Assembly (NCBI RefSeq): GCF_000373145.1
Contig: NZ_KB890625.1
Coordinates: 1-47,232 of the forward strand
Length of the DNA stretch: 47,232 nucleotides
Source: Thermus oshimai DSM 12092
Lineage (GTDB): Bacteria; Deinococcota; Deinococci; Deinococcales; Thermaceae
Reading direction: 5' to 3'
Part shown: positions 46,223 to 47,232 of the stretch, piece by piece
Numbering within the stretch: the first letter of the stretch is position 1
Layout of the letters: the number at the start of each line of letters is the position of its first letter
Position numbers and translations under genes: made by a program
Notes under the pieces: generated by a model
Databases searched by the model: none
What the model was told of the DNA's origin: nothing
What the model saw: only the letters and a program-made list of their open reading frames with translations

Positions 46223-46386
46223 CAGATCTTCACTTCCCGGTGCGGGGTGTGGCGCTTACACCAAGGGCAGTACTTCTTGAGCTCCAGCTTGGAGGTGGTG
46301 TTGCGCTTGTTCTTCTCCGTGGCGTAGTTGCGGCGCTTGCACTCCGTGCACTCCAAGAGGAGCTTGATGCGGACCTCGCTGGCCAT
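46222..46386 (-). CDS. rpmG: 50S ribosomal protein L33
   Basis: A 54-residue zinc-ribbon protein with [20 protein letters not shown] at the N-terminus and [18 protein letters not shown] at the C-terminus; the four Cys (CTEC, CPWC) bind zinc. It lies 43 bp after tuf, beyond a hairpin, and is coupled to secE. Confidence 0.97.
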   Translation of the reverse strand: MASEVRIKLLLECTECKRRNYATEKNKRNTTSKLELKKYCPWCKRHTPHREVKI

Positions 46387-46400
46387 GCTTCACCTCAGGA

Positions 46401-46424
46401 AAGGGGGAGGGGGAACCCTCCCCC
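46401..46424 (-). terminator. Terminator-like hairpin between tuf and rpmG
   Basis: On the minus strand a 9-bp stem GGGGGAGGG/CCCTCCCCC with loop TTCC is followed by TTTCC. It is probably a leaky terminator that lowers expression of rpmG-secE-nusG relative to tuf. I saw no promoter between this hairpin and rpmG. Confidence 0.7.
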
Positions 46425-46429
46425 TGGGG

Positions 46430-47232
46430 TTACTCCAGGATCTTGGTGACCACGCCGGCGCCCACGGTCCGCCCACCCTCCCGGATGGCAAACCGCAAGC
46501 CCTCCTCCAACGCCACCGGCTTGATCAGCTCCACCGTAAACGTCACGTTGTCCCCAGGCATCACCATCTCCACCCCCTGGGGCAACTCCACCACCCCCGT
46601 CACATCCGTCGTCCGAAAGTAAAACTGCGGACGGTACCCCGAAAAAAACCCCGTGTGCCGCCCGCCCTCCTCCTTCTTCAAGATGTACACCGACGCCTCA
46701 AACTTCGTGTGCGGAGTAATGCTCCCAGGCTTCGCCAACACCTGGCCCCGCTCCACCTCCTCCCGGCTTACCCCACGCAACAACAACCCCACATTGTCCC
46801 CAGCCAGCCCCTCCTGCAGCGTCTTACGGTGCATCTCCACCCCAGTCACCACCGTCCTCCGCGTCTCAGGAGCCAGCCCCACAATCTCCACCTCGTCCCC
46901 AACCTTCACCTTCCCCCGCTCAATCCGGCCCGTGGCCACCGTCCCACGACCCGTGATCGTAAATACGTCCTCCACCGGCATCAAGAACGGCTTGTCCACG
47001 TCCCGCACCGGCGTGGGAATGTACTCGTCAATCGCGTCCAACAACTCCCAAATCCGATCCACCCACTCGTTCTCCCCACGCTTCGTCTGGGGGTTCTTGT
47101 GCATCTGCTCCAGCGCTAAAAGCGCACTCCCACGGATCACCGGAACCTCGTCCCCAGGAAACTCGTACTGGTTCAGAAGGTCCCGCACCTCCATCTCCAC
47201 CAGGTCCAAAAGCTCCGGGTCGTCCACCATGT
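46430..47232 (-). CDS. tuf: Elongation factor Tu, C-terminal two-thirds (partial)
   Basis: The gene enters from the right edge, and only the last 267 or so residues of about 406 are in the window. Seen: the end of domain 1 ([21 protein letters not shown]), domain 2 ([25 protein letters not shown]) and domain 3 ([40 protein letters not shown]). EF-Tu carries aminoacyl-tRNA to the ribosome. Most of the visible part uses G- and T-ending codons (ACG, GCG, TTG, ATT), unlike its C-ending neighbours; the last ~20 codons revert. Confidence 0.98.
   Translation of the reverse strand, partial: MVDDPELLDLVEMEVRDLLNQYEFPGDEVPVIRGSALLALEQMHKNPQTKRGENEWVDRIWELLDAIDEYIPTPVRDVDKPFLMPVEDVFTITGRGTVATGRIERGKVKVGDEVEIVGLAPETRRTVVTGVEMHRKTLQEGLAGDNVGLLLRGVSREEVERGQVLAKPGSITPHTKFEASVYILKKEEGGRHTGFFSGYRPQFYFRTTDVTGVVELPQGVEMVMPGDNVTFTVELIKPVALEEGLRFAIREGGRTVGAGVVTKILE

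Overview
This window is about 47 kb of very GC-rich, densely packed bacterial DNA from the genus Thermus. The evidence is the extreme use of G/C at third codon positions, the many overlapping start and stop codons, the LysW-dependent lysine cluster with its two-lysine leader peptide, a GH57 glycogen branching enzyme whose catalytic residues fall at the Thermus positions, and several genes that appear to be transcribed without a leader. The LysZ and LysY proteins differ from what I remember of T. thermophilus HB27 at many positions, so this may be another species or a divergent strain; I cannot name it.

Layout, left to right. 1-258 is the tail of an IS transposase. 290-3003 (+) holds an ABC-2 exporter and an MFS transporter. 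2990-3904 (-) holds a FUN14 protein and an HD phosphohydrolase. 3921-5793 (+) holds ispF, a TRIC-type channel, moaC and a NifX/NifB-like protein. 5750-11088 (-) is an apparent operon of rtcB (interrupted by a 483-residue intein at its metal-binding Cys), a phosphodiester-glycosidase-like protein and a low-complexity membrane protein. 11180-12261 has two small genes, one of them FtsB/DivIC-like, divergent from a Fur/PerR regulator. Next come leucyl aminopeptidase (-) and, divergently, a DUF1385 protein with mnmA. 15767-19690 (+) is pstSCAB. 19701-23426 (+) holds an MFS transporter, recF, a DciA-like protein with a zinc module and a LysM-NlpC/P60 hydrolase. 23423-25485 (-) holds a nitroreductase and a prepilin peptidase. 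Then come an acyl-CoA dehydrogenase (+), rlmN (-), tRNA-Trp and a small GidA-like flavoprotein.

From 38810 down to 28590 the minus strand is one unbroken run: lysT, lysU, a tandem zinc-ribbon LysW relative, lysW, lysX, lysY, lysZ, a GH57 branching enzyme, a nitrilase, nadE, a NERD protein, a CoA-binding protein and mutY. Lysine is made here by the alpha-aminoadipate route on the LysW carrier protein. Homocitrate synthase lies upstream (39248-40378) behind a complete attenuator: promoter, 14-residue leader peptide with two adjacent Lys codons, an 11-bp antiterminator and an 8-bp intrinsic terminator. A hicBA toxin-antitoxin pair sits on the opposite strand between homocitrate synthase and lysT.

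The right end (minus strand) holds uppS, a second acyl-CoA dehydrogenase, ubiX and the classic translation cluster tuf (partial)-rpmG-secE-nusG-rplK-rplA, followed by rplJ-rplL under its own near-consensus promoter. No CRISPR array and no rRNA gene were seen. The items most worth following up are the tandem LysW-like protein lacking the carrier's terminal Glu, the intein with a Ser at its penultimate position, the internally duplicated prepilin peptidase, the hairpin in the rtcB leader and the recurrent placement of -10 boxes 6-7 nt before start codons.
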